DNA from: Pipra filicauda
Taxonomy: Eukaryota > Chordata > Aves > Passeriformes > Pipridae
Direction of reading: 5' to 3'
NCBI RefSeq assembly: GCF_003945595.2
Contig: NW_024104316.1
Span: 1,054,001-1,118,000 of the forward strand
DNA length: 64,000 nucleotides
The notes under the pieces are model-generated. The model did no database searches and was not told where the DNA came from. It saw nothing but the letters and a program-made list of their open reading frames with translations. Numbering within the stretch: position 1 is the stretch's first letter; every line of letters begins with the position of its first letter. The translations under genes and the position numbers were made by a program. Of the stretch, positions 33,312 through 44,737 are shown in pieces.

Positions 33312-34962
33312 GGCACCCTGTGGATGGGGAAGGGGCTGGGGGCTGCAGACAGGCTGTGACCTGCTGACTGCTCCGCTGTCTTGCGTTGTAAAGCTTGTGT
33401 GTGTCTCCATAAACTCCAGGAGTGGCAGGAGAAGCCAGTACTCCTGGAGCTGCACTCCAGGGCAGGTTTTGCTCATGCACCTGCTGATGCAAACCTGGTC
33501 GATAACTTGGCTTTGTGCTGCGACAGCAGGTACCAGCCCTGTCCGCTCAGGGAGGCACAGACCCCAAACCTTATTCTTCCTCTCTGGTCCCTACACATCT
33601 CAGCAGCCAGGAGGATAGAGATGTTCCTCCCAGGGCTGGGATCCCAACCAGGCTCGATCCTGTCGTGGCTGTGCTGGCCTGAGGTGTGGAGGTGCTGGCT
33701 AATGGGCTGTGGCTGCTCACAGGTGTAGGAGTATGAGCTGATCTTCAGCCTGGCTGTGAGTAGGACACCTCTGGGGACAGGACTGGGAGTGGTGGCCGGT
33801 GCATGAGAGCCCATCCACACCCAGTGACTGAGCCTTTGACTTCGAGGTGGCCACAGTGCTGGTTCCCCACAGCGTGCGTGGAGCTCAGCCAGGCACCCAG
33901 AGGTGGGCTCCTTGCCACGGCAACTCTGTGTTCCTCCAGTTGTGGAGGCACCACAGAGGCAAGGCCACGACCTTCTCAGGACTGGGAGCAGCGCTCCTGG
34001 GGTTTGGCTCCACCAGGAGCTGGACTAGTGAACCTGTACGCACAGGGACTCCTCTGGCAGCCAACCTGCTGTGCCAGCCTCACGCCTGTTGTCTGGATGT
34101 GTTCCCAACACCTGTGGTGTTCAGCTTTCTGGCTTTGATAGGAGGCAGCTGCCCTGCACAGCATCCTTGGCATTCATCCTGCCCACGTCCCAGTCCCTCC
34201 AGTTGCCTGGGGCCCATCATCTGGGAGGGCTGGCCATGGTGCAAGGAGTGGAGGCAGCAGCAGGTATGAATGTATATAAGGAACAGGGGTGATGGGTGTG
34301 AACTGAGTGCACCTTCAAAAGTCTGTCCCCACCACCTGCCTCCCAGCCACCCCTGCTCCCTCCTGAGAGGGTGGTGGGACCTGGTGGCAATGGTCCACGC
34401 AGTGCATTATTCCTGGTGTGACCCCAAGGATCAAGAACTGCTCCCCAAGAACTGCTCAGCACACAAAAGAGCACAATGGCTGGGCACTGGCAGTGCAGGA
34501 GGGTTGGGGATGCTCCTCTTAGGGAAAAGTGGAGACTTGGACTATTAATGCCCCAAAGTGGGTAAAAGCTGCCTGTTCCAGCTCTGTGGTGTGCTGAGAG
34601 AGCAGGTACCAAGGGGACACTCGGATGCATTGGGTGGGTGAGCCCAATGTGGGGCAAGTGAGCTGGTGGGACCCCTGCCACTGCTGACAGGGCTCGGCAG
34701 AAACCCTTTGGCAGTCCCACCAGATGAGCATAAGGTTTTTAAAAGGTTTTTATATAGTTTTGCATTTCAGGTATGACTTATTCTGGTTTTGATTTCTGAT
34801 ATTGGGCCATACTAAATCTCTAGCTGGGTCAGTGTTTTCTGTAGCCACGGGCACCACAAATGACTCAAGACTTAATATCTTATTTGCAAGAATATTGTTA
34901 TAATGTGAAAATATATGCAGAGTATTTTGTAATGTTCAATAAACGAGTTGGAGCAGACATTG
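33312..34962 (+). other. SLC9A5: SLC9A5 3'UTR
   Basis: The region runs from the TGA at 33309-33311 to a canonical AATAAA at 34938-34943, with cleavage expected near 34955-34965. The last 230 bases are A/T-rich, unlike the G+C-rich surroundings, as is common for conserved 3'UTR ends. No other coding signal is seen. I assume it is unspliced. Confidence 0.6.
34938..34943 (+). terminator. SLC9A5: SLC9A5 poly(A) signal
   Basis: AATAAA in GTTCAATAAACGAGTTGG, followed 25-45 bases later by a TGCAGTCTGGTCTCTC T/G-rich element. Confidence 0.7.
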
Positions 34963-36481
34963 CAGTCTGGTCTCTCTGCTGTCTGGGAACCTCTGCCCAT
35001 CCTGGTTCTAGTCTCCTCCACTGTGTCTCCCGTGCCTTTCCATTCTTTTCCACTTGAGGCCCCAGCCCCACCCCCCCAGCCCTGATGTGCCTAAATGGAT
35101 TTCCTGGTTTCCGTAATGTTTGTGGAAAATGTGAAATTCTTTCCAGAGAGGTGCTTGCCTGCAGCCATCATCAGGCCGTGCAGAGGGAGCAGCCAGCCCT
35201 TGTGCCCCGAGCCGTGGCTGCGGCACAGCAGCAGGGTGCTGGGAGCCCACCTCTTCCCATGGCCCTGCCACCTCTCTCCTTGCCAAAAATGTGCTTCAAA
35301 GGGGTCTGTTTCAGGGTATTCTGGATCACAGGAGCCTCCCTGCATCGGAGTGTGCTGGTTTTGCTCTTCCCTTGATGTCCTGGTTCCGCTTTACCTGAAG
35401 GAGAGTAAGTGTGGTTTACTTGATTCACAAGGTGAATGTTTGGCTTGTATTGAACCTGGTATCTACCATCACCCCCAGGTCCTTTTTAGCAGGGTCGAAT
35501 ACAGCTCCTAGCCCTGGGAGCTTTGTGCTGGCCCCTGTGGAAGCTCTTGCTCCTCCTGACATTCCCCACCTGCCTTGCATCCCACCGACGGCAGTGCTGG
35601 CTGAGCTGTGCTCTGTGTGCTGGGCCTCAGTGCCAGCATCTCCTGCAGACACGATTACTTTGGCAGTGCACCAGGTTGTTTCCTGGAAGTGGTGGGTCTG
35701 CAGCCTTTGGGTTCCTCAGAGGAGGGAAAGTAGACACCTCAGCTTTGGGAAATGCTGATGGATATGGATATCTGAGCTGTCTCCCACGGATATCTGAGCC
35801 TAGAAGCCAATGTGTGTGCAGGCTTTACAGGGCACCAGGCAGCAGCTTGGACCCCCTTCTTCCCACCCTCGACCCCACCTCCTGTTGTGAGCAGGGGTGG
35901 TGGCTCCTACTACACCCTTCCCCACAGGGTTTTGTCAGGTTTTATTCTTGTACTCCACGCTCTGTATTTCACTTTGCAGCGTCCTGCCTGCACAGGACTG
36001 CTCTGATCCTTCTAGCACAGCACAGAGCAGTCTCAGCCTAAAAATACTAAAGTGCTTCAGTGGAAAAACACAAGGAACGGGCCAAACCACGAACACATGT
36101 GCCCAAACCTCTGCTTCTCCGGGACAGAGTAAGGCACAACCAGAGGAGCTGCTTGTCACTGTAACCCAGAACATCCAATCTTCTGACTGTTACTGTAAGT
36201 AAACCCCATCCCAGAGCTGACTATCACAGACCCGTCATTTTGCACGCAGGCTTCTATTTAAAGCCTGCCATTAAACCTGCACATTTTTTCCACAGGGATT
36301 TACTTTCTCCAATACTCAGCTCCTCCACTTTCTCTGTGGTACCAAAACTTGTGAAGTCAGCAGGGGACGTAAGGCAGCTCTGGCATCAGTTGGATGGAAG
36401 AGCTGTGGGCAATGGATTGGTGCTGAGTGCTTTCCAAGTGAGTCTTAAAATCACCACCTTGCTGTTGCACAATGCAAGTTG

Positions 36482-36625
36482 GAGCATCACATAAATTTTA
36501 GGCTGGAAGGGGCTTGGGAGGGCTCCAGTCCAACCCCAGCTCCATGCAGGGCTGATGATAAAGCTAGAGCAGGTAGCTCAGAGCACTGTCCCACTGGATT
36601 TGGAACGTTCCCATTGAAGGTGTCA
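36482..36625 (-). mobile_element. CR1-type LINE 3' fragment (diverged)
   Basis: TTTTAGGCTGGAAGGGGCTT, CTCCAGTCCAACCCCAGCTC and AGAGCAGGTAGCTCAGAGC resemble a diverged reverse-complement CR1 tail. Confidence 0.65.
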
Positions 36626-36837
36626 ACTGTCCGTGTCCCAGAGCCACACCATGGCTGCACAGGTCTTGCACAGAATGAATTTCTCCTTATGCCCAGCAAA
36701 CATTTCCCCTAGGGCAGGATCTTCCTATTGCCTCTTGTTCTTCCATGTGTGTGTCTGAGAAGAGCTGGGTTTCTGTGTGTCCCCTTGTAGGTAGCTCCCC
36801 TCTGCCTTGTCTTCCTAAAGCTGCTTTCCTCTGACTT

Positions 36838-36892
36838 ACATACATATAAATGTATGTGTATATATATATATATTTGGTATACATATTTTGCA
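36838..36892. repeat. TA/CATA microsatellite
   Basis: A short run of alternating (TA) and (TG/CA) steps, including TATATATATATATA, flanked by TACATACATATAAATGTATG. Confidence 0.8.
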
Positions 36893-38959
36893 GACACATC
36901 AGTCTGTTCCTTGGTCCTTCCTGCTCCTGTCCATGTATGCAGGCATCCATCTCACTGGACATGATCAGACTAATACCTCTTCTGAATTCTCCTGCATTTG
37001 CCTTCCTGCTCCTTGCACGTGAAGCAGCCGTCCCTGCTTTCAGTGGAACCCTTCTCTGCCTGTTGGTGGAGCGAACAATTCGTTTCCATTCCAGTACTAC
37101 CTCTGGAGGGGGGATGCCAGCCCTGGCGCGGGTCTGCCCCGCTGCACGGGCTGGCGAAGCCGTGCAGAAGTTGCCCTCCTGACGGGATGCGAGCTGGCCG
37201 GGGCTGTGCAGCGAGCGGCTGGTGACGGAGCTGGGATCAGTTGGCAGCCGGGGAGGATAATGAGGAACAGATTTGCGCTGGGCAGTGGTTCCCATGCTGC
37301 GTTCCAGGGCAGCGCGGCCAGGATGGGAGAGCCTTTGTGCTCCGCGCTGCACCCCTCGGGCGTGTGCGGAGCCAGCCCCTCGGCTCCCCCGGCTCTGCTC
37401 GACGTGTGCCGGCACTGAGTGTCCCCGGGCTCCCCGCACCGCTGGGGACCCTCTCCAGCGGCTGTGCCACCCGCCGGGCTGCAGGGCTGGCCAGGAGGCT
37501 TCCCCCACACCCTGGCTGTGCTGGGGAACAGGCTGCACTGTGGACTAGCTGAGGACAGACGAGATCAGTGAGGTCTTCGGGTCAGCAGGAGCTGGGTGGG
37601 GTGATCCACACCTCCCTCCCTTCGTGGTTCAGACTTCCCTGATTTCCCGTGGAAGAGTAAACTGGGGGAATCCCTGGAGGACTGTGTGACCAAGCAGCTG
37701 CTCCCGGGGACTCCAGCAGAACAGCCAGGATGGATGGCAACGTGGTGGGGGCTTTGATTTTACGAGCACTGCAGATTCAAGAGTTGTGATCACCCCTGCA
37801 GCCAGCCAGAGCTGTTCCTCACAGCCACCAGGAAGGCAAAGATCCCTGAAGAAGCCACCTGGGCTCCTCTCACCTCATCTTTTCCTGCCATCTGTGGCCA
37901 CACAGCCAGGCCGTCCTGAAGGTAAATGAAACCTACGGTGGGTTAGTTGGAGAGGGAGGGAGGGTGCTGAGGGCACTCTGGGGAGGTGGCCACCAGCCCA
38001 GTTGGTCCGGTCTACATCAGACCACAGGTCACCCTAAGCTTGTGGGAAGTCCATGAAGAAGGGCTTGGAAAGGCCGTGGGGTACCAGCACAGCCCAGACT
38101 CTGCAGCAGCTCTGCTGTATCTGTGCTCTCCTCTCTTGCAGCCATGCGGGGCAATCCCTGCTGGCTCACAAGCTTTGCCTCTTGGAGCCCAGCTAAGCCC
38201 ACGCTGTTGGAGAGCCAGTTAAAGCTTTGCTTTGGCTCCTTGGCTGGCTGGGGGGAAGTCAGCTTCTGGCTGTGAACACACCCGGGGCCTCGCTGTGTGT
38301 GGCTCCCCGGCAGTTTTGGGGCTTTGAGACTCTTACAGGGAGCTGGATGAACTGTGGGCTCAGAGGTGCCCCGAGAGCCCTCCTCATGGTGCTGGGACCA
38401 CGTGAGCATCACTTGTGCAAGGGTCACCCCCTCCAGATTTCTCCTGGACGCTTGGATCCTGCCTGCTCTCTTGGAAAGCCCCATCTTCCAGAGCCAGGAT
38501 ATCCTCTTGTCTACCACATATGTGCATGTAGATACACATACTTACAGTAGACATCCCTACCCTCTTCTACTTACGGAAAAGCTGACAAAAGCTTCAGAAA
38601 GGTACCCCAGGACAATGAAAAAAACCAACCAAACAAAACCCAACTATGAAGGTCAATAAGTATTATGTTTTCCCATGTCATGGTGTGCGGCTGGCAGGGA
38701 GGAGAAGGCAGTGAAGGAGCACGACCCACGCATGCCGGGACGGAAGAGCTGTGGAGCGAGCAGTGGGACAGGCTGCTGCCAGGGAGTTAATCCGTGACCC
38801 CTGCCAGGCTCACTCCGATCTTCTCTTTATCCTGCTAGAGAACAGACAGCACTGTTATAAACGCTTGATTTTTATTTTCCCCCCCACACTTAGTAAAAAT
38901 AACTTTAGAAGCAAACAGGAAATTACAGAGTGAAGGAGCACAACCAAGAGGGTAAAAAG

Positions 38960-39674
38960 TCAGGCAGATACCTTGGTGTGCTCGGATTTGTCTACAAACC
39001 TGACAGAAAGGGACCTGGGAGTTGGGATTGACAGGAAGCTGAGTATGAGCCAGCAGTGTGCCCAGGTGGCCAAGAGGGCCAATGGATCCTGGCCTGGATC
39101 GGGAACAGTGTGGCAGCAGGACCAGGGAAGGGATTCTGCCCCTGGGCTCAGCACTGGCGAGGCCACCCCTGGAGTGCTGAGTCCAGCTCTGGGCCCTCAG
39201 CTCAGGAAGGACATGGAGGGGCTGGAGCAGGTCCAGAGAAGGGCAGCGAGGCTGGGGAAGGGACTGGAGCACAAGTGCTGTGAGGAGAGGCTGAGGGAGC
39301 TGGGGAGGCTCAGCCTGGAGAGGAGGAGGCTCAGGGGAGACCTCCACACTCTCTGCAACTCCCTGACAGGAGGGGGGAGCCAGGTGGGCGTCGGTCTCTT
39401 CTCCCAGGAATCAGCAGTAGGACAAGAGGGCTCGGTGTTAAGCTGTGCCAGGGGAGGTCTAGGTTGGATATTAGGAAAAAATGTTTACAGAGAGAGTACT
39501 CAGACAGTGGAAGGGGCTGCCCAGGGAGGGAGTGGAGTCACCGTCCCTGGAGGTGTATGAGACTGGATGTGGCATCAGTGCCATGGTCTGGTAACCACGG
39601 CAGGGTTGGATTAGGGGTTGGACTTGATGATCTCGGAGGTCTTTTCCAACCTGGTCTATTCTGTGATTCTGTGA
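38960..39674 (+). mobile_element. CR1 LINE, about 700 bp of 3' end
   Basis: The longest CR1 copy in the window. It has the 3' ORF2 region (CTGGGAGTTGGGATTGACAG, AGGTGGCCAAGAGGGCCAAT, TCCAGAGAAGGGCAGCGAGG, GGAGACCTCCACACTCTCTG) and ends GTCTATTCTGTGATTCTGTG. Several stops and frame changes mean it cannot make a functional product. Confidence 0.93.
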
Positions 39675-39714
39675 AACCCAGCTCCGCATGGGGGGTGTCG
39701 CTTAACCAAGGGCA

Positions 39715-39975
39715 ACCAAAGCGCCCCCAGGCCGGTGGGCATCGAGGGGCAGGGGTGTAGCGGGGGTCGGAGGAGGTGAGGGCTCGGCGGGGCTGGAGCC
39801 CGGCGCTGCTCCCTCACGGAGCTCGGCACCGGGAGCGGCGGGAGCGCCCGCACTGCCCAGCAGGTGTCGCCCCGCGCCGCGACCTCGCCCCGGCCCGCCC
39901 GCCAAGATGGCGGCCGCGCCCCTCGGGCAGGCCCTGGGCGAGGCGTGGGGTGCGAAAGCCCCGCCACCCCATTAA
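39715..39975. promoter_or_regulatory. Orphan CpG island with YY1-type start motif
   Basis: A 260-bp CpG-dense block lies between a CR1 3' end and an A/T-rich tract. On plus it contains CCGCCAAGATGGCGGCCGCG (39900-39919), the classical YY1 site that often marks a start site overlapping an ATG. That ATG opens only 20 codons (MAAAPLGQALGEAWGAKAPP) before a stop two codons later. It may be the promoter of an unannotated transcript, or a distal PLEKHG4 start. No coding gene is recognised. Confidence 0.4.
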
Positions 39976-40152
39976 ACGGCGATCTTAAGGGAAAGCAGCA
40001 TTAAATATGTGGTGGTTTCTGCTCTCCTTTGGTGTGCAGCGCGGTCTACGATGTGCAGGCAGCTGCCTGCTGGACCCACGGCTTGTGCTCTTCCTCAGAC
40101 ACCTTCATCTGGCCCACCAGGCAGGGGCTGCAAAATATGATCCCAAAACCAA

Positions 40153-40155
<3 letters not shown>

Positions 40156-40189
<34 letters not shown>
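40156..40189. repeat. 34-base poly(T) run
   Basis: An uninterrupted T homopolymer abuts a plus-oriented CR1 fragment. CR1 elements do not have poly(A) tails, so the run is not explained by the neighbour. Confidence 0.9.
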
Positions 40190-40192
<3 letters not shown>

Positions 40193-40393
40193 GAGAGGGT
40201 GGGAAGACACTGGCACAGGTTGCCTGGGGAGGTTGTGGATGCCCCAGCCCTGCCACTGTTCAAAGCCAGGTTGGATAAAGCTTTGAGCCACCTGGTCTAG
40301 TGGGAGGTGTCCCTGCCCATGGCACAGGGTTTGGCACTAGGGGATCTGTAAGGTCCATTCCAACCAACCCCTTTAACGTCCTGTGATTCTATA
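40190..40393 (+). mobile_element. CR1 LINE 3' fragment
   Basis: GACACTGGCACAGGTTGCCT, GTTCAAAGCCAGGTTGGATA, GGTCTAGTGGGAGGTGTCCC and TCCTGTGATTCTATAAAG mark a CR1 tail. Confidence 0.9.
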
Positions 40394-43369
40394 AAGAAGA
40401 AAAAAGCAGCAGAGAACACACACTTTTACGTGTATGGATCTGTGGTAGGAAGGAAGCCTCTGGAGGCTCATGGCCCCCATCTAACAGTTCTGTATGAATC
40501 CTAGAGGGGTCTAAGCCTCCCGGTCCCCCCATGGCTGCTCTGTCGTTACTTTACCCTGACTCAATTTGGGAGCAGAGATCCTTCTGTAAGGAGGGATCAT
40601 CACAGTGGCAGCGGTGATGGAGGAAAGGCAAGTGAGAGGATGACAGGAGGCAGGAGACCTCCGCCCTGCCTGTCTGAAGGGGAAGCTGCTCATGTCCTTC
40701 AGGAGACACACTGTTATTACTGCTGATGGCACTGAATCACACCGTTTCCTGCCTGTGCTCTCCAGCCCTGGTGCCGTGGAGGGGAGGTGCCCACCCCAGC
40801 TGGCACCACGTCATGTGCTCCTTCCCGGTGCAGGGTCCTCTCCTTCCAGCCCATACTGGGAATGAAGGTTCCGTAGTGTAGGAGCTGCCAACCACATCAC
40901 ACCACCTCCTCCGGGAACCCACTGTGCCCTGTGTACCATCTGCTCTGTGTTCCTGCTTGGCATCCTTGCTGTAGGCATTCCCTGGGGTGCACTCCTCTAA
41001 TTGCCAGCTATGGATGTTCCATGGAAGACTGCTCCTATCCCTGTCAAACCAGCCCTTCTCAGTGGCATCTGAGGAGCCTTCCCATCACCTCCTGTGCTCT
41101 GGGTCTGCAGACAGCAGAGTTGGCTCCGGACTCCCCTGGGGAGAAGACCCTGACTCCAAACTGCTGTTTGTCTGTGGCAGAGTGACTTGAACAGCCTGGA
41201 GCCTTGTGGAGCTGCTCTGTTGAGACAGAGATGGAGGACTGAGATCTTTCCCCTTTGCTACAAGCTGGGCAAGGCTGGAGTGGGACAAAACAGGTCTCTC
41301 TGGTACCAGAGGACACTGCCACTCTGCTCTGAGCAGGCTGCCATTCCCCTGTTGGAAATACCAGACGGATTAAGGGTAGTATGAGAAGCACCTGGCGGAC
41401 CCACAGTGGGACTGCTAGAGTTCAGTGGGCAACACAGCCCAGCTGTGACAGGCACCATGAGAGCTGGTGCCAGGGACCGCCCACGTGGCTCTATAAGGCA
41501 CTGGCTGCAGCTGGAGCTGCACCTTGGGGCTATGGCTCTGCCCCAGGGAGTGCTGAGCTAACCCAGCTGCTCCTCTGCCTGCTTGGTCTGGAGTAGCTAA
41601 GTGCAGGCAGGTGAGAGCTTTCCTTCTCTCTGGAGAGACTGCCATGGGAGAATGGTTTGCAGGATCAGCTGGGATCTGCTGGGCACAGGCTCTGCAAGTG
41701 CTGGCTGTAAGTCTGGGGTTTGTGAGGGACTGGGGGGGGGGGCCTGGATGGGGGCTTGGCAGAACATGCACCCAGGGGGAATAGCAGTTCTGGGGCTCAG
41801 AGCTCCTGGATCAGAGTCCCTGACTGTCACTCCAGGTAGGACCTGGGTGCCAGCCCTGGCTCTGCAAACTGTGGGGCAGGGACTGCAGCCAGTGGTCAGA
41901 GGGGTGGTCCCCACTCCCCTGGTTAGAGCAGTCAGCCCTCCCTCCTAGAAGGGCATAGCTGGATTTAGGTTGGTTTTGGAAAGAGAAGGGATGGGTCTCC
42001 AGCTCAGAAGTGTGTCCCAACCCTTGTCTGGTGCTTAGTGGCACCTCCAAGGGACATACCTTCTTCTCTTGGTGAGTGCTGGTTGCTGAGGTGTGAGCTG
42101 GGCACAGAGCAGGGACAGAAGCTGGGGGGGCTCCTGGTGGTGTGGAGCCATGGAGGGGGGTGTCTGTTATCACAGCCCTTGTTCTGTCAAGCAGACCTGG
42201 AGAGGGGAGCAGGCCCTGGCAGCTGTGACTGAGGATGGCATTTGCAGTAGTGTGTGACCCTGTGCTCCGTGTCTCCCATGTCCGTGGGACAGGGGCTGGG
42301 GCAGGAAGGGTGTGGGTGCCTGCTGGCACGTCTAGCTCGGAGCTGAGCGTGCTGTCTCAGAGAGTAAACATGTGCTGTGGGGACTAAATAGCATGCAACA
42401 TCACTGCCAGCAGGGAAGGTAAACAGATGACTGTCTTGTGCCATTAAATACGTGGGATCCGGAGAGAGACAGGTCAGTTTTAGGCTGCTCTTCAGAGAAA
42501 GCTGATCTTTTCTTTGAGTGGTGAGACAGTGGTGAGTTTTGAAGCAGCAGGTCTGAAAGCAGAGCTGGATTTCCAAGCCAAGAGCATTTTGTTCTCAGCA
42601 AAGGCTGGCAGTGCCTAAACTCCACGAAGACAGACAAGCAGCTTCTCTTAAAGCACTTAAGCTCTCTTGACTGGGCCCACATCCACAGAGGTGTGCCTCT
42701 GCCTGGCTCTGTGTCCTACAGGTCTCTATTCCAGGCTCCTGGGGGGGTAGGGATCCTCTCTCCAGTATGGTCATGTCCTGCCAACCAGTGCAGCTGCCAA
42801 ATGCTCAGAGCACCGGGATGCTGGGACCCAGCACCCAAGAGTGGAGTCCACTGCAGAGGGGAAACACCTTGGGGTGTGGATGCCATAGAGAAAACCTGCC
42901 TACTGGGAGGGTGCCTGATTGGGGTAGGAGCCCTGGTTTCCATCCAAGCCCTACTCCTACCCTTGCTGGCTGTGTTCATGACTTCAAGGAGAAGTCTCTG
43001 GAGAGGCCTCTTCACAAGGCCTGGGGGCACCTGTGTCCCCCCCCAGCACAAAGTTAAAGGAGCCCAAAACTGCTCACCCTGAGATGGGTGTCCTGGGTGT
43101 GTGCAGAAGCAGGACTCTGTCCTGTGGGCTCTGGCAGTGATTGATGCCAGAGCTGGGCTGTTGCTGAGCCAAGGCCCCAGGCACTTGGGGATGCCTGGGG
43201 CTAGTCTAACTAGCAAGTGCTCTGCATGTATGGAGTCCAGCTGGCTTGTCTGGGAGGGTACTGTGTGTCATCAAAGTGTGCCTTAATATCTGGGCAGAGA
43301 GACTCTGAGGCTGGCATTCCCCTGCTTGGATTGCTTCCCTGTGGGACTGCACACTCTGAGTTTGCACAC

Positions 43370-43920
43370 AGAATCACAGAATGGTTTGGACTAGAAGGGA
43401 CCTCAAAGTTCCAACCCCTGCCAAGGGCAGGTATGCCACTGACTAGATCAGATTGCTCCAAGCCCCATCCAACCTGGCCTTGAATGCTTTCAGGGATGGA
43501 GCATCCACAGTTTCTCTGGGTAGTCTGTGTCAGTGCCTCACCACCCTCTGAGTAAAGAATTTCTTTCTAGCATCTAACCTAAACCTCTCCTCTTTTAGTT
43601 TAAAACCACACCCCCTTGTCCTACCACTCTCTGCCTGCATAAAAGCTTTCTCTCTCTTTTTCTGTAAGCCTCCTTTAGGCTGCTCCAAGGTCTCCCCAAA
43701 GCCTTCTCTGCTTCAGGCTGAACAGTCCCAACTCTCTCAGCCTACCTCCATAGCAGAGGTGCTCCAGCCCTTGGATCATCTCTGTGGCCTCCTCCGGTTC
43801 TGCTCTAACAGGTCCATGTCATTCCTGTGCTGAGGACCCCAGACCTGGGTGCAGTACTCCAGGTGGGGTCTCGTGAGGCCAGAGGGGGAGAATCACCTCC
43901 CTCAACATGTGCTGCAGCGG
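43370..43920 (-). mobile_element. CR1 LINE 3' fragment (about 550 bp)
   Basis: Starts AATCACAGAATGGTTTGGAC, includes TCCAACCTGGCCTTGAATGC, CAGGCTGAACAGTCCCAACT and CCAGACCTGGGTGCAGTACT, and ends in a region giving GTGGGGTCTCGTGAGGCCAG. This is a long reverse-complement CR1. Confidence 0.93.
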
Positions 43921-44659
43921 GTCTGATGCGTGAATTATTATTTTTTTTTTTTAATTTTTATTTCCCCCCAGCCCCCTTCCCTTGTGGCACACCTGGGTAT
44001 TTGAGACCCCCAAGTGGGACCTTCCTCACTTCTATCCCTGTAAAACACTTCCTGTAAAGTCTCCTGATGGTTAACTGCACGCCGAGGTTGCACGTGGCTC
44101 CGAACAACATCCTGAATTGTAGCTGGAGACCCAGTAATTGAGTTGCTCCTGTTCCTTCAGATGGGGAGCGTGACCAGCTGTTGTTATGTAGTCTCTCCTC
44201 CAGTCCTTCTGGGAAATCACACCGTGATTATATTTCTGGCTTAAGAAACTTTTTTCCCTAATCAGACTGGGCCTCACAAAGAGGTTGCCACTTAGTGGTA
44301 ATTACTTGCTTTAGAAGCTGAATGTCTCCTGAGGATTGCAAATAGCGGATTATCAAATTAATTAGTTAAACCAAGATGTGCTTTTGTGAAGCCGAGACCT
44401 GCTTTACTTGTGATCTGAAATAAAGGTTTAAATGTTATTAAACTGCATACAACTGGCTCTTGTCTCCCTAATGGGGAGAGAGCCATTTCTTTCCTGAAAC
44501 GTTGTTGGTGCAAAGGGCTCCTTGCAGCTCTACTTGCTGCAGCACTTGTTGCTTTTCTTTCACAAAACGTGTTTTGAGCAAAACCTATCACTGGTTTTAA
44601 GGCACCTGCTTGTGTTTGGGTCCAGAGCTGCTTCTTGGTGGCTTCCCATGCTTTTGTAG

Positions 44660-44737
44660 GCTGCCACTGGAAGGGGAATAGGGTTGGATTTGGTGATCCT
44701 TGTGGGTCCCTTCCAAGTCGGGGTATTCTATGAGGGT
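44660..44737 (+). mobile_element. CR1 LINE 3' tip
   Basis: AGGGTTGGATTTGGTGATCC, TTGTGGGTCCCTTCCAAGTC and GGTATTCTATGAGG form the last part of a CR1 tail. Confidence 0.75.

Larger units (their letters stand above)
34963..39700. other. Intergenic region 3' of SLC9A5
   Basis: No gene is recognised. It contains a CR1 fragment at about 36482-36625, a TA microsatellite at 36838-36892, a moderately CpG-rich stretch at 37080-37480, and a long CR1 copy from about 38960 to 39674. Confidence 0.5.

Noticed and set aside
38973..39560. 195-codon plus-strand frame
   Set aside because: It lies in a CR1 3' end; the frame is a remnant of retroelement sequence, not a host gene.
40030..40160. Possible coding exon after the orphan CpG island (frame with LLDPRLVLFLRHLHLAHQAG)
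   Set aside because: It has an acceptor-like TTTGGTGTGCAG, but no donor before the T run and no family I can identify.
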